From Chitinophaga sp. HK235 (GTDB taxonomy: Bacteria > Bacteroidota > Bacteroidia > Chitinophagales > Chitinophagaceae): 64,000 bases of DNA. Position numbers and translations under genes: made by a program. The stretch is taken from contig NZ_CP073766.1 in NCBI RefSeq assembly GCF_018255755.1, forward strand, positions 4,648,501 through 4,712,500. Reading direction: 5' to 3'. The notes under the pieces were generated by a model. It was not told the origin of the DNA. It searched no databases and saw nothing but the letters and a program-made list of their open reading frames with translations. Within the stretch, counting starts at the first letter, position 1. The number at the start of each line of letters is the position of its first letter. Shown piece by piece: positions 27,884 through 35,441 of this stretch.

Positions 27884-29122
27884 ATGAAATCAGCCGTAAG
27901 AGTACAATTGTCCTTCATGATGTTCCTGGAGTTCTTTATCTGGGGCGCATGGTTTGTGACACTTGGGACATTCGTATTAAAAAATCTGCAGGACACCAAC
28001 GCCAACCAGGTGAGCGTTGCCTTCCTCACACAATCCATCGGTGCCGTGATCGCACCATTTATTGTGGGAATTATTGCGGACCGTTTTATTTCCGCCCAGG
28101 TAATACTGGGTGCTATCCACCTGGCCGGAGCCGCCTTATTATGGACCTGCTCCGGTATGACAAGCTTCGACAGCTTCTATCCTATCCTGCTGTTGTACAT
28201 GGTGCTTTACATGCCTACGCTCGCACTGGTAAACTCTATCTCCTTCCGGCAGATGAGCGACCCCAGCAAAGACTTCTCCTCTATCCGTGTATTTGGTACT
28301 GCCGGCTGGATCGTGGCCGGTTTGCTGATCGGATGGCTCAACTGGGAGAAAAACAGCACGCTGGATCTCACTTTCAAAATGGCTGCAGGCGCTTCTCTGC
28401 TGCTGGGCCTTTTCAGCTTTACGCTGCCTAAAACACCGCCGTTAAAGAAAGGTACCCAGATCTCTGTAAAGGAAATTCTGGGCCTGGATGCTATCCGGAT
28501 GCTGAAAAACCGCTCCTATCTGCTGTTTTTCATTGCTTCCATTGCTATCTGCATCCCGCTGGCTTTCTATTACAATTTCACCAATCCATACCTGAACGAA
28601 ATCGGTATGACGGCTGCTGCCGGTAAACAGTCCCTCGGCCAGGTGTCTGAAGTTTTCTTCATGCTGGTAATGCCACTCTTCTTTGTAAGACTGGGCGTTA
28701 AAAAAATGCTGGCACTGGGCATGCTCGCCTGGGTGCTGCGTTATGTGCTGTTTGCCTACGGTAATGTAGACTCCAACTACTGGATGCTGATCGCTGGTAT
28801 CGTGTTGCACGGCATCTGCTACGACTTCTTCTTTGTTACCGGGCAGATCTATACCGATAAACTGGCAGGTGAAGAGTTCAAAAGCTCCGCACAGGGCTTT
28901 GTAACATTGGCCACCTATGGTGTGGGCATGCTAATCGGGTTCCTGATCTCCGGTCCTATTGTAGAATCGTATAAAACTGCCGAAGGCCACAACTGGCATA
29001 GCATCTGGCTGATACCTGCCGGTATTGCCGCTGTTGTGCTAGTGATGTTTATCCTCTTATTTAAAAACAAGCAGGAAACAGTTCCCGACCTGGAGCTGAA
29101 GTTTGATTTAGAGAAGAAATAA
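27884..29122 (+). CDS. nucleoside-type MFS transporter (NupG-like)
   Basis: A 412-residue permease with twelve predicted membrane helices, of the nucleoside:H+ symporter branch of the major facilitator superfamily. The start VQLSFMMFLEFFIWGAWFVT and the loop MSDPSKDFSSIRVFGTAGWI are characteristic. Another helix pair is FFFVTGQIYTDKLAGEEFKS. The neighbour is a sugar-type oxidoreductase, and in Bacteroidota such permeases often accompany these and carry sugar derivatives, so the substrate may not be a nucleoside. Confidence 0.85.
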   Translation: MKSAVRVQLSFMMFLEFFIWGAWFVTLGTFVLKNLQDTNANQVSVAFLTQSIGAVIAPFIVGIIADRFISAQVILGAIHLAGAALLWTCSGMTSFDSFYPILLLYMVLYMPTLALVNSISFRQMSDPSKDFSSIRVFGTAGWIVAGLLIGWLNWEKNSTLDLTFKMAAGASLLLGLFSFTLPKTPPLKKGTQISVKEILGLDAIRMLKNRSYLLFFIASIAICIPLAFYYNFTNPYLNEIGMTAAAGKQSLGQVSEVFFMLVMPLFFVRLGVKKMLALGMLAWVLRYVLFAYGNVDSNYWMLIAGIVLHGICYDFFFVTGQIYTDKLAGEEFKSSAQGFVTLATYGVGMLIGFLISGPIVESYKTAEGHNWHSIWLIPAGIAAVVLVMFILLFKNKQETVPDLELKFDLEKK

Positions 29123-29138
29123 TAATGAACGATAAAGT

Positions 29139-29170
29139 GCAGCGGAGGACACTATACCTCCTCTGCATTT
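29139..29170 (+). terminator. weak hairpin between MFS and oxidoreductase genes
   Basis: GCAGCGGAGG (29139-29148) pairs with CCTCCTCTGC (29157-29166) with one mismatch, followed by ATTTTAAT. It may attenuate rather than end transcription into the next gene. Confidence 0.45.
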
Positions 29171-29222
29171 TAATAATCGGTCTCTCTGCATCTAAAAACA
29201 TCAAAATATCAGTGTATTCTGT

Positions 29223-30416
29223 ATGGCAAAGATCGCAATGCTTGGCTCGGGCTTTATCGGGCGTTTTTATGCAGATTCCCTGCAGGGACAAAGAAGCAGG
29301 GATAAAATCGTGAGTATCTATTCCCGCCGGGAAGAGAGCGCGAAAAAGTTTGCTGCCGACTACGACGTGGCACACTGGACAGTAGATATGGAAGAAGCTA
29401 TTGCCCGTCCGGAGGTAGAAGTAGTTTGTATATCGCTTCCCAACAACCTGCACGAAGCAGCTGTGTTGCTCTGTTGCAAGCATAAAAAGGCGGTGATCTG
29501 TACCAAACCGCTGGGTCGTAATGCCCAGGAAGCCAAAAGGATGCTGGAAGCGGTGGAAAAAGCCGGTATCTTCCACGGTTACCTCGAAGACCTGGTATAT
29601 ACGCCCAAGTTCCTCAAAGCGCTGCAGAGCGTGAAAGCCGGTGCTTTAGGCCGTATACTCTGGGCCAAGTCGAGGGAAACTCATCCCGGCCCGCACAGCG
29701 AATGGTTTTGGGACAAGGAACAGGCCGGCGGTGGCTGTATCCTCGATCTGGGCTGTCATTGCGTGGAGATAGGCCGTAGCTTTATCGGAAAAGATATCAA
29801 ACCGGTAGAAGTAATGTGCTGGGCAGATACACAGGTAAAACCGATCGATGCGGAAGATCATGCCATCGGGCTGGTAAAATACGAAAACGGCGCTATCGGC
29901 CAGTTTGAAGTAAGCTGGACATTCCGCGGCGGCCTGGACCTGCGTGATGAAGTGATGGGCACGGAAGGCACTATCTGGCTCAACAACTTCCTGCGTACCG
30001 GCTTCGATATGTTCACTACCGGCAAGGGCGCCGACTATGTGGCAGAGAAAGCCGAAAGCAACTCAGGCTGGCTGTTTCCGGTAGGTGATGAGCTGAATGA
30101 ACTGGGATACAATCACATGTTCACGGATATGTTTAACGCGATGGAAAGTGGCACTGCTCCGCATGAAACCTTCTATGATGGTTATGTAGTGAATGCCATC
30201 CTCGATGCTGCCTATAAAAGCGCCGCATCCAAAAAATGGGAACCGGTACAACTGGAAATATGGCGTGGCCAGGAAGGTGTTACCAAAGCCCAGACACTCA
30301 ACGACTATAACGACCAATACTATCTTGTAAAGGAAGAGATGACCCATTTCGGAGCTAAAAAACTGATCCTGAAAGACAAGGAAACAGGACAGATCATCGA
30401 AAAAACAGTCTCCTGA
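29223..30416 (+). CDS. Gfo/Idh/MocA family oxidoreductase
   Basis: A 397-residue NAD(P)-dependent dehydrogenase, probably on a sugar or inositol derivative. N-terminal Rossmann motif AMLGSGFIGRFYADS, cofactor/substrate motif KAVICTKPLGRNAQEAK, and the conserved catalytic region ILDLGCHCVEIGRSF in the C-terminal domain. It follows the MFS permease by 100 nt on the same strand, suggesting uptake and conversion of the same compound. There is no signal peptide, so it is cytosolic. Confidence 0.88.
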   Translation: MAKIAMLGSGFIGRFYADSLQGQRSRDKIVSIYSRREESAKKFAADYDVAHWTVDMEEAIARPEVEVVCISLPNNLHEAAVLLCCKHKKAVICTKPLGRNAQEAKRMLEAVEKAGIFHGYLEDLVYTPKFLKALQSVKAGALGRILWAKSRETHPGPHSEWFWDKEQAGGGCILDLGCHCVEIGRSFIGKDIKPVEVMCWADTQVKPIDAEDHAIGLVKYENGAIGQFEVSWTFRGGLDLRDEVMGTEGTIWLNNFLRTGFDMFTTGKGADYVAEKAESNSGWLFPVGDELNELGYNHMFTDMFNAMESGTAPHETFYDGYVVNAILDAAYKSAASKKWEPVQLEIWRGQEGVTKAQTLNDYNDQYYLVKEEMTHFGAKKLILKDKETGQIIEKTVS

Positions 30417-30422
30417 TTTAGA

Positions 30423-30476
30423 GATTTAGTTATTTAGATATTTAGTGATTCTCCTAAATATCTAAATAACTAAATC
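30423..30476. terminator. 23-bp perfect ATTTAG-type hairpin, bidirectional terminator
   Basis: Positions 30423-30445 are the exact complement of 30454-30476, with an 8-nt loop. It lies between two convergent genes. The arm contains ATTTAGTTATTTAG, shared with the hairpin at 46006. Confidence 0.7.
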
Positions 30477-30486
30477 AAGAAATTCC

Positions 30487-31077
30487 TCAGCTGTTTCTTA
30501 CAAGCACTGCTTTCCCAAAGGTGTGGTTTACCTCTACTTCCACCAGCACCCCATTCATGTATTTGTAGATATTTTTCTTCCCTTCCGGCAACACCAGCTC
30601 ATATTGACCTCCTCCCAGTGAACGGATGGTGAGAAAGCGTCCCAGGGCTTCTGAGAAGATACGGGACAGCTGTTTAGGTTCTGTAAAATAAAGATCTGCC
30701 ACACAGTGATCAATCTCTGTATTATCTATCACAGATTTTTCACCGTTTAACACAATCGTATAATCGTTACCGTTACGACGTGTGGTAGTTTCCTTATCTT
30801 CTCCGTTTTTACCCGCTACCCGGGAGGATTTGGCGAGCGTGAGCACATTGTTGTTGTACTCGTTGAAGATGTCAGTGTTAACCCTGGCCAGAAATGTCTG
30901 GACACGTGTTTTAATAGTGATGCTCTTAGCACTGCCACTTACCTTACGATGTGCTTCCAGTGTCCCTACAGCATGATTGGCAACCCGGACTTCAAAAGTG
31001 GTTGTCTGGGCCTGTGTCTGAAGGTACAATACAGCCACAATAGCAATGCTTAACAATACGCGAAAAAGGCATTTCAT
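30487..31077 (-). CDS. DUF6134 family exported protein
   Basis: A 196-residue protein with a signal peptide (MKCLFRVLLSIAIVAVLYLQ, cut after TQAQ). The body TTTFEVRVANHAVGTLEAHR, ending in NGVLVEVEVNHTFGKAVLVR, fits the DUF6134 group of periplasmic beta-rich proteins with no known role. ATG at 31077 is preferred over one 11 codons upstream because it opens the signal peptide. It has no operon partner. Confidence 0.7.
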   Translation of the reverse strand: MKCLFRVLLSIAIVAVLYLQTQAQTTTFEVRVANHAVGTLEAHRKVSGSAKSITIKTRVQTFLARVNTDIFNEYNNNVLTLAKSSRVAGKNGEDKETTTRRNGNDYTIVLNGEKSVIDNTEIDHCVADLYFTEPKQLSRIFSEALGRFLTIRSLGGGQYELVLPEGKKNIYKYMNGVLVEVEVNHTFGKAVLVRNS

Positions 31078-31232
31078 AATAAGAAACTTAAACCCAAAAA
31101 ATAAATACATCAGGAGGAGTTAGCTGTAATAGTCCTCTTAATGAAAATACAAAAAATCCGGAGGATTTGAACAGGCAATAGGTTGGGGGTATCGGCAGGA
31201 TTTGGGGGACTGGGATGGGCCTGGTTACCTAA

Positions 31233-31290
31233 TTATTTGAAATGCAATTAAAGACAGTGTTTGTTAACCTCTTTATTGCATTTCAAATAA
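31233..31290. repeat. 16-bp perfect inverted repeat between korA and DUF6134
   Basis: TTATTTGAAATGCAAT (31233-31248) is perfectly complemented at 31275-31290. The 26-nt loop extends the pairing partly (TTAAAG with CTTT). Located 26 nt after the korA stop; probably its terminator. Confidence 0.6.
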
Positions 31291-31315
31291 CCAAATATTA
31301 AAATCAGAAAATTAA

Positions 31316-33163
31316 TTATAACATTTCCTTAATACGAGTGATGAGCTCACTTTTAGTGATGGGCACACCCATGATTTTGTGGTATCCCTGCGCATCGATC
31401 AGGTATTGGTCGCGGATGATCTTTATCAGTTGACCGTTGTTGATTTCCGGGATCAGTACTTTATCGTAGCTGTGGAGGATTTCGCCCAGGTTTTTAGGGA
31501 AGGGGCGCATATGGCGGATATGAGCATGTGCCACCTGGTGACCTTCAGCCAGCAGATCGAGCACTGCGCTTTTAATGGCGCCAAAGGTAGATCCCCAGCC
31601 GAGTACCAGCACTTTACCTTTTTCCGGGCCTACTTCGATTTTCTGTAAAGGAATATGATCAGCGATTTTATCTACTTTTTCCTGACGGATTTTCACCATA
31701 AGCTGGTGGTTTTCAGGGTCGTAGCTAACGTTACCGGTGATATTCTGCTTTTCCAGGCCACCGATGCGGTGTTCCAGTCCCGGTGTACCAGGCACAGCCC
31801 AGGGGCGTACCAGGTTTTCATCGCGGTGGTAAGGCAGGAAATGCTCTTCCCCTTCTTCCAGCTGCTTTTTGAATTTCACTTCAATGGCAGGGAGGTCGGC
31901 ACTTTTCGGGAAACGCCAGGGTTCAGCACCGTTGGCGATGTAACCGTCGCTCAGGAAGATTACGGGGGTCATATGCTGCACGGAGATGCGGAAAGCTTCG
32001 AAGATAGCATCGAAACAGTCTGCCGGCGTGGACGCAGATATGATAGGCATCGGACATTCTCCGTTGCGGCCATAATAAGCCTGCAGGAGGTCTGATTGTT
32101 CTGTTTTGGTAGGCAAGCCAGTAGAAGGACCGCCGCGCTGAATATCAATGATCAGCAGAGGGATTTCCAGCATAACGGCCAGACCCATGGCTTCACCTTT
32201 CAGTGCCATACCGGGACCGGAGGTAGTGGTTATACCCATATGGCCGCCGTAGGAGGCACCGATAGCGGAGGTAATACCTGCGATTTCGTCTTCTGCCTGG
32301 AAGGTGCGGATACCGAAGTTCTTCAGGCGGCTCAGTTCGTGGAGGATATCAGAAGCCGGTGTGATGGGATAAGTACCCAGGAATATAGGCAGATTAGCCT
32401 TCTGAGAGGCGGCTACCAGGCCATAAGCCAGGGCAGTGTTACCCGTGATGCTGCGGTAGGTACCTGGCTCCATACGGGCCTTTTCCACACGGTAACGGGT
32501 GGTGAAAGCTTCTACAGTATCGGCAAAGTTGTAGCCGGCACGCAGTACCCGCAGGTTGCTCTCCAGGATCTCCGGTTTTTTACCGAATTTATCCTGGAGG
32601 AAGGCTTCGGTATTGTCCATGTTACGGTCATACAACCAGTAGAGGAAGCCCAGCACAAACATGTTTTTGGCGCGGTCTTTCTCTTTCATGCCCAGGCTTG
32701 TATCTTTCAGTGCTTCCCTGGTCATTTTGGTCACGTCCATGGTATGCACCTGATAATTGACAAGAGAGCCGTCTTCCAGTGGGTTCACCCCTTCCGGGTA
32801 GTTGGCCAGCCGGAGGTTTTTATTATCGAAGCCGTCTGTATTGGCAATGATGATACCGCCTTTTTTGAGACCTTTCAGGTTGGCCTTCAGGGCAGCGGCG
32901 TTCATGGCTACCAGCACGTCGCAGGCATCGCCGGGGGTAAATATCCTGTTGGAAGAAAAATGAAGCTGGAATCCGCTCACCCCTGCCAGGGTACCCTGCG
33001 GGGCCCGTATTTCGGCCGGGAAGTCCGGGAAAGTGCTCAGGTCATTCCCAATCAAAGCGGTATTATTGGAAAACTGGCTACCGGTCAACTGCATCCCATC
33101 TCCACTGTCGCCTGCAAATTTTATCACTACGTCATCCAGTTGTTGAATCGAAGTATTAGGCAT
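31316..33163 (-). CDS. korA: 2-oxoacid:acceptor oxidoreductase, fused gamma-alpha subunit
   Basis: A 615-residue subunit of a 2-oxoacid:ferredoxin oxidoreductase, probably 2-oxoglutarate type, which decarboxylates a 2-oxoacid to its CoA ester with reduction of ferredoxin. The N-terminal gamma domain (about residues 1-190) begins VVIKFAGDSGDGMQLTGSQF; the alpha domain (about 235-615) shows GNTALAYGLVAASQKANLPI, GTYPITPASDILHELSR and GITTTSGPGMALKGEAMGLA. The thiamine-binding beta subunit (korB) normally lies directly downstream but is not present here; the next gene is DUF6134 on the far side of a hairpin. Substrate choice is inferred. Confidence 0.88.
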   Translation of the reverse strand: MPNTSIQQLDDVVIKFAGDSGDGMQLTGSQFSNNTALIGNDLSTFPDFPAEIRAPQGTLAGVSGFQLHFSSNRIFTPGDACDVLVAMNAAALKANLKGLKKGGIIIANTDGFDNKNLRLANYPEGVNPLEDGSLVNYQVHTMDVTKMTREALKDTSLGMKEKDRAKNMFVLGFLYWLYDRNMDNTEAFLQDKFGKKPEILESNLRVLRAGYNFADTVEAFTTRYRVEKARMEPGTYRSITGNTALAYGLVAASQKANLPIFLGTYPITPASDILHELSRLKNFGIRTFQAEDEIAGITSAIGASYGGHMGITTTSGPGMALKGEAMGLAVMLEIPLLIIDIQRGGPSTGLPTKTEQSDLLQAYYGRNGECPMPIISASTPADCFDAIFEAFRISVQHMTPVIFLSDGYIANGAEPWRFPKSADLPAIEVKFKKQLEEGEEHFLPYHRDENLVRPWAVPGTPGLEHRIGGLEKQNITGNVSYDPENHQLMVKIRQEKVDKIADHIPLQKIEVGPEKGKVLVLGWGSTFGAIKSAVLDLLAEGHQVAHAHIRHMRPFPKNLGEILHSYDKVLIPEINNGQLIKIIRDQYLIDAQGYHKIMGVPITKSELITRIKEML

Positions 33164-33460
33164 TAATTATTCTTTTAAAGTATTCTTTGATATAAGGTAT
33201 TCTCTTCTAAGGTGTAAATTTAGGCAATCGGCAGGTGTTATCACCAAATATGCGCAAAATCATATCCATCTCTCTACAAAAGTACACAACTTCAGTAGAC
33301 TATTACCAGTAAAAAAGGGGATCCGCATTACTTCTTGTTATGGCTGATAACCCTAGGTTATTGAATAATAAATGCTAATTTTAATACAAATTCATCCATA
33401 GCGGGAACTGGATGTCAAATCAAATTGTATTTTTATCCCGTTAAATTTAAACTATTTTTT
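33164..33460. other. intergenic region between korA and Bax-inhibitor gene
   Basis: About 300 nt between divergent genes, AT-rich. The only structure noted is the palindrome ATAACC-CTA-GGTTAT at 33347-33361. No ORF of interest, no clear TTTG-N19-TAnnTTTG promoter was found on either strand. Confidence 0.4.
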
Positions 33461-34201
33461 ATGGCACTGTTTCAATCGAACAACCCTGTATTAAAAGAAA
33501 GCATTTTCGACAAGGCTGCTCATGCGGAAGGCGCTACCATGACTATTCGTGGTACAGTTAACAAAATGTCCTTTCTGTTGATCATGCTGATGGCAGCAGC
33601 GGTATTTTCCTATGGCGAATTTTTAAGAGGCAGCTCCAATGTATTACCGATGGTATTCGGTGGTGCAATTGGTGGCTTTATCATAGCGCTTGTTATCATA
33701 TTCAAGAAAGAATGGTCCGGTTATCTGGCCCCTGCCTATGCACTGGCAGAAGGCCTTTTCCTTGGTGCTATTTCCGCCATGTTTAATGCAAGTTACCAAG
33801 GCATCGTTATTCAGGCTGTAGGGCTTACCATCGGCACTTTCATTGCCATGCTGGTATTGTACCGCACGGGTATTATCAGAGCCACAGAGCGTTTTAAATC
33901 CATTGTGATGACCGCTACGCTGGGCATCGGTATCTTTTACCTGATTGCAATGGTGCTGCGTTTATTCCATATCGATATGCCACTGATCCACAGTAGTGGA
34001 TTGTTTGGTATTGGCTTCTCCCTGATAGTGGTAAGCATTGCTGCATTAAACCTGATCCTCGATTTTGATATGATTGAGCAAGGTGCAGCACAAGGTGCTC
34101 CCAAATATTTTGAGTGGTACGCTTCTTTTGGCCTGCTGGTGACCCTGGTATGGCTGTACCTCGAAATACTGCGCCTGTTAAGCAAATTAAACAGAAAGTA
34201 G
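33461..34201 (+). CDS. Bax inhibitor-1/YccA family membrane protein
   Basis: A 246-residue protein with about seven membrane helices, of the BI-1/TMBIM family, some of which are pH-sensitive calcium leak channels. Features: MTIRGTVNKMSFLLIMLMAA, AEGLFLGAISAMFNASY and the C-terminal LILDFDMIEQGAAQGAPKYF followed by WYASFGLLVTLVWLYLEILR. The start is ATG at 33461 (MALFQSNNPVLKES); a possible extension to 33425 lacks conservation. Confidence 0.9.
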   Translation: MALFQSNNPVLKESIFDKAAHAEGATMTIRGTVNKMSFLLIMLMAAAVFSYGEFLRGSSNVLPMVFGGAIGGFIIALVIIFKKEWSGYLAPAYALAEGLFLGAISAMFNASYQGIVIQAVGLTIGTFIAMLVLYRTGIIRATERFKSIVMTATLGIGIFYLIAMVLRLFHIDMPLIHSSGLFGIGFSLIVVSIAALNLILDFDMIEQGAAQGAPKYFEWYASFGLLVTLVWLYLEILRLLSKLNRK

Positions 34202-34228
34202 TTTTACCCTGTCAATACTTCTTTTTTT

Positions 34229-34264
34229 AAAAAGTCTTCCGGTGATTCCGGAAGACTTTTTTGT
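34229..34264 (+). terminator. terminator after Bax-inhibitor gene
   Basis: AAAAAGTCTTCCGG (34229-34242) pairs with CCGGAAGACTTTTT (34248-34261), followed by more T. Perfect 14-bp stem, 5-nt loop. Confidence 0.85.
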
Positions 34265-34271
34265 TTTGTTA

Positions 34272-34448
34272 ATGTCTTCCCAAAGATTTGTTAAAGACCT
34301 GTATGTGAAAGCATTATGGCACCGTAATTGCAAAACTCTTATCAGAACACCCGATCAGCTGACACTTAAACCTGCAACTGATACAAATGTGAGAAAACAG
34401 CAAGCGTTTACTGATTGGGATATTCAAAGATATTATTTAGAGCAATAG
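34272..34448 (+). CDS. possible 58-residue small protein
   Basis: An ORF beginning MSSQRFVKDLYVKALWHRNC and ending DIQRYYLEQ lies wholly between two strong plus-strand terminators (34229-34264 and 34473-34512). No family is recognised. The second terminator has no other obvious gene to serve, which implies a separate transcript here; that could equally be a non-coding RNA. The composition is plausible for coding but there is no promoter I can defend. Confidence 0.3.
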   Translation: MSSQRFVKDLYVKALWHRNCKTLIRTPDQLTLKPATDTNVRKQQAFTDWDIQRYYLEQ

Positions 34449-34472
34449 TTGGTTTTCATAGGGGTTAATCAA

Positions 34473-34512
34473 AAGCCGGTTCCGTACGTCTGTACGGCCG
34501 GCTTATTTTTTT
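34473..34512 (+). terminator. strong terminator with no assigned gene
   Basis: AAGCCGG, a TT bulge and CCGTAC pair with GTACGG and CCGGCTT around a GTCT loop, then ATTTTTTT. It lies 70 nt upstream of the DUF2807 gene. Confidence 0.8.
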
Positions 34513-34582
34513 GGGGTTACCTGTAGGGGTATTTGTTTCTTCAGCCGTCATTTTTGTGAATGCCCCTTAAACATATTTTTTT

Positions 34583-35332
34583 ATGAAGAAACAAGCTATC
34601 ATAACCTACACCAGTCTCAGTGTAAGCTGGCTACTGCTGATGCTGGTAATATTCACCCTTATTCTAAGCAGTTGTACGAGAGATCACATTGCCGGTTCCG
34701 GCCATGTGGTAGCCGAAACCCGCAACATCTCTCCTTTTACGGAGGTGGAGATATCCGGTCCGTTTGAAGTGCACCTGATACAGGACAGCACAGCAGCTGT
34801 AGAGATCAAGGCGGAAGATAATATCATCGGTGCTATTGAAACAGGCACCCACAGCAATACTTTATTTATCCGGCTGAAAAACCATGTCTTCCTGCAGCGG
34901 CATCTGCCGATACAGGTGTATGTACACAGCCGGCAATACCAAAGCATTAATTTCGCTGGCTCAGGACACCTTGATAATAAGGACACCTTACAAGCCAGTA
35001 TTTTTTCCTACCAGATAGATGGCAGTGCTGATGCAGCGCTGACGCTGGCTGTTCAGAAGCTGAACGCTGAAATCAATGGCTCCGGCAACCTGGAAGTGAA
35101 AGGTAACGCGGCCGCATTAAAAAGCGATATCAACGGCAGTGGTCATATTGGAGCCATGGACCTGGATACTCAACAGGCTGATATCACTATCAGAGGGTCC
35201 GGCGATCATGCGGTTAAAGTGAAAAATGAACTTTATGTTGGTATTTATGGGAGTGGTAATGTGACTTATTCCGGCAATCCCGGGCGGGTAGAAACAGATA
35301 TCAAGGGATCCGGGAAAGTAAGGAAGATTTAA
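34583..35332 (+). CDS. head-GIN domain (DUF2807) lipoprotein
   Basis: A 249-residue lipoprotein (signal with SWLLLMLVIFTLILSSC lipobox) with a right-handed beta-helix-like DUF2807 domain. The repeats are recognisable as INFAGSGHLDNKD, AEINGSGNLEVKG, SDINGSGHIGAMD, ITIRGSGDHAVKV, GIYGSGNVTYSG and TDIKGSGKVRKI; each has the G-S-G turn. The start of the domain, GSGHVVAETRNISPFTEVEI, is diagnostic. Such proteins may be surface or periplasmic adhesins or scaffolds; function is unknown. Confidence 0.88.
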   Translation: MKKQAIITYTSLSVSWLLLMLVIFTLILSSCTRDHIAGSGHVVAETRNISPFTEVEISGPFEVHLIQDSTAAVEIKAEDNIIGAIETGTHSNTLFIRLKNHVFLQRHLPIQVYVHSRQYQSINFAGSGHLDNKDTLQASIFSYQIDGSADAALTLAVQKLNAEINGSGNLEVKGNAAALKSDINGSGHIGAMDLDTQQADITIRGSGDHAVKVKNELYVGIYGSGNVTYSGNPGRVETDIKGSGKVRKI

Positions 35333-35387
35333 CTTCGTATAGCCTGCACTGTTAGACTGTGGTAATTCGCAGTATACATCAAAAAAT

Positions 35388-35419
35388 AAAGGCCCCTGCA
35401 GCTGTAGCAGGGGCCTTTT
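35388..35419. terminator. bidirectional terminator
   Basis: AAAGGCCCCTGC (35388-35399) pairs with GCAGGGGCCTTT (35407-35418) around a 7-nt loop. It lies between the convergent DUF2807 gene and the kynU/2H gene pair. Confidence 0.85.
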
Positions 35420-35441
35420 GTTATTTAAAGACGGGCATTTA

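Noticed and set aside
32096..33166. 356-codon plus-strand ORF
   Set aside because: Antisense to korA; Gly/Gln/His-rich shadow.
34242..34448. 68-codon form of the small ORF starting inside the terminator
   Set aside because: Its first codons lie in the terminator stem; only the shorter form from 34272 is listed, with low confidence.
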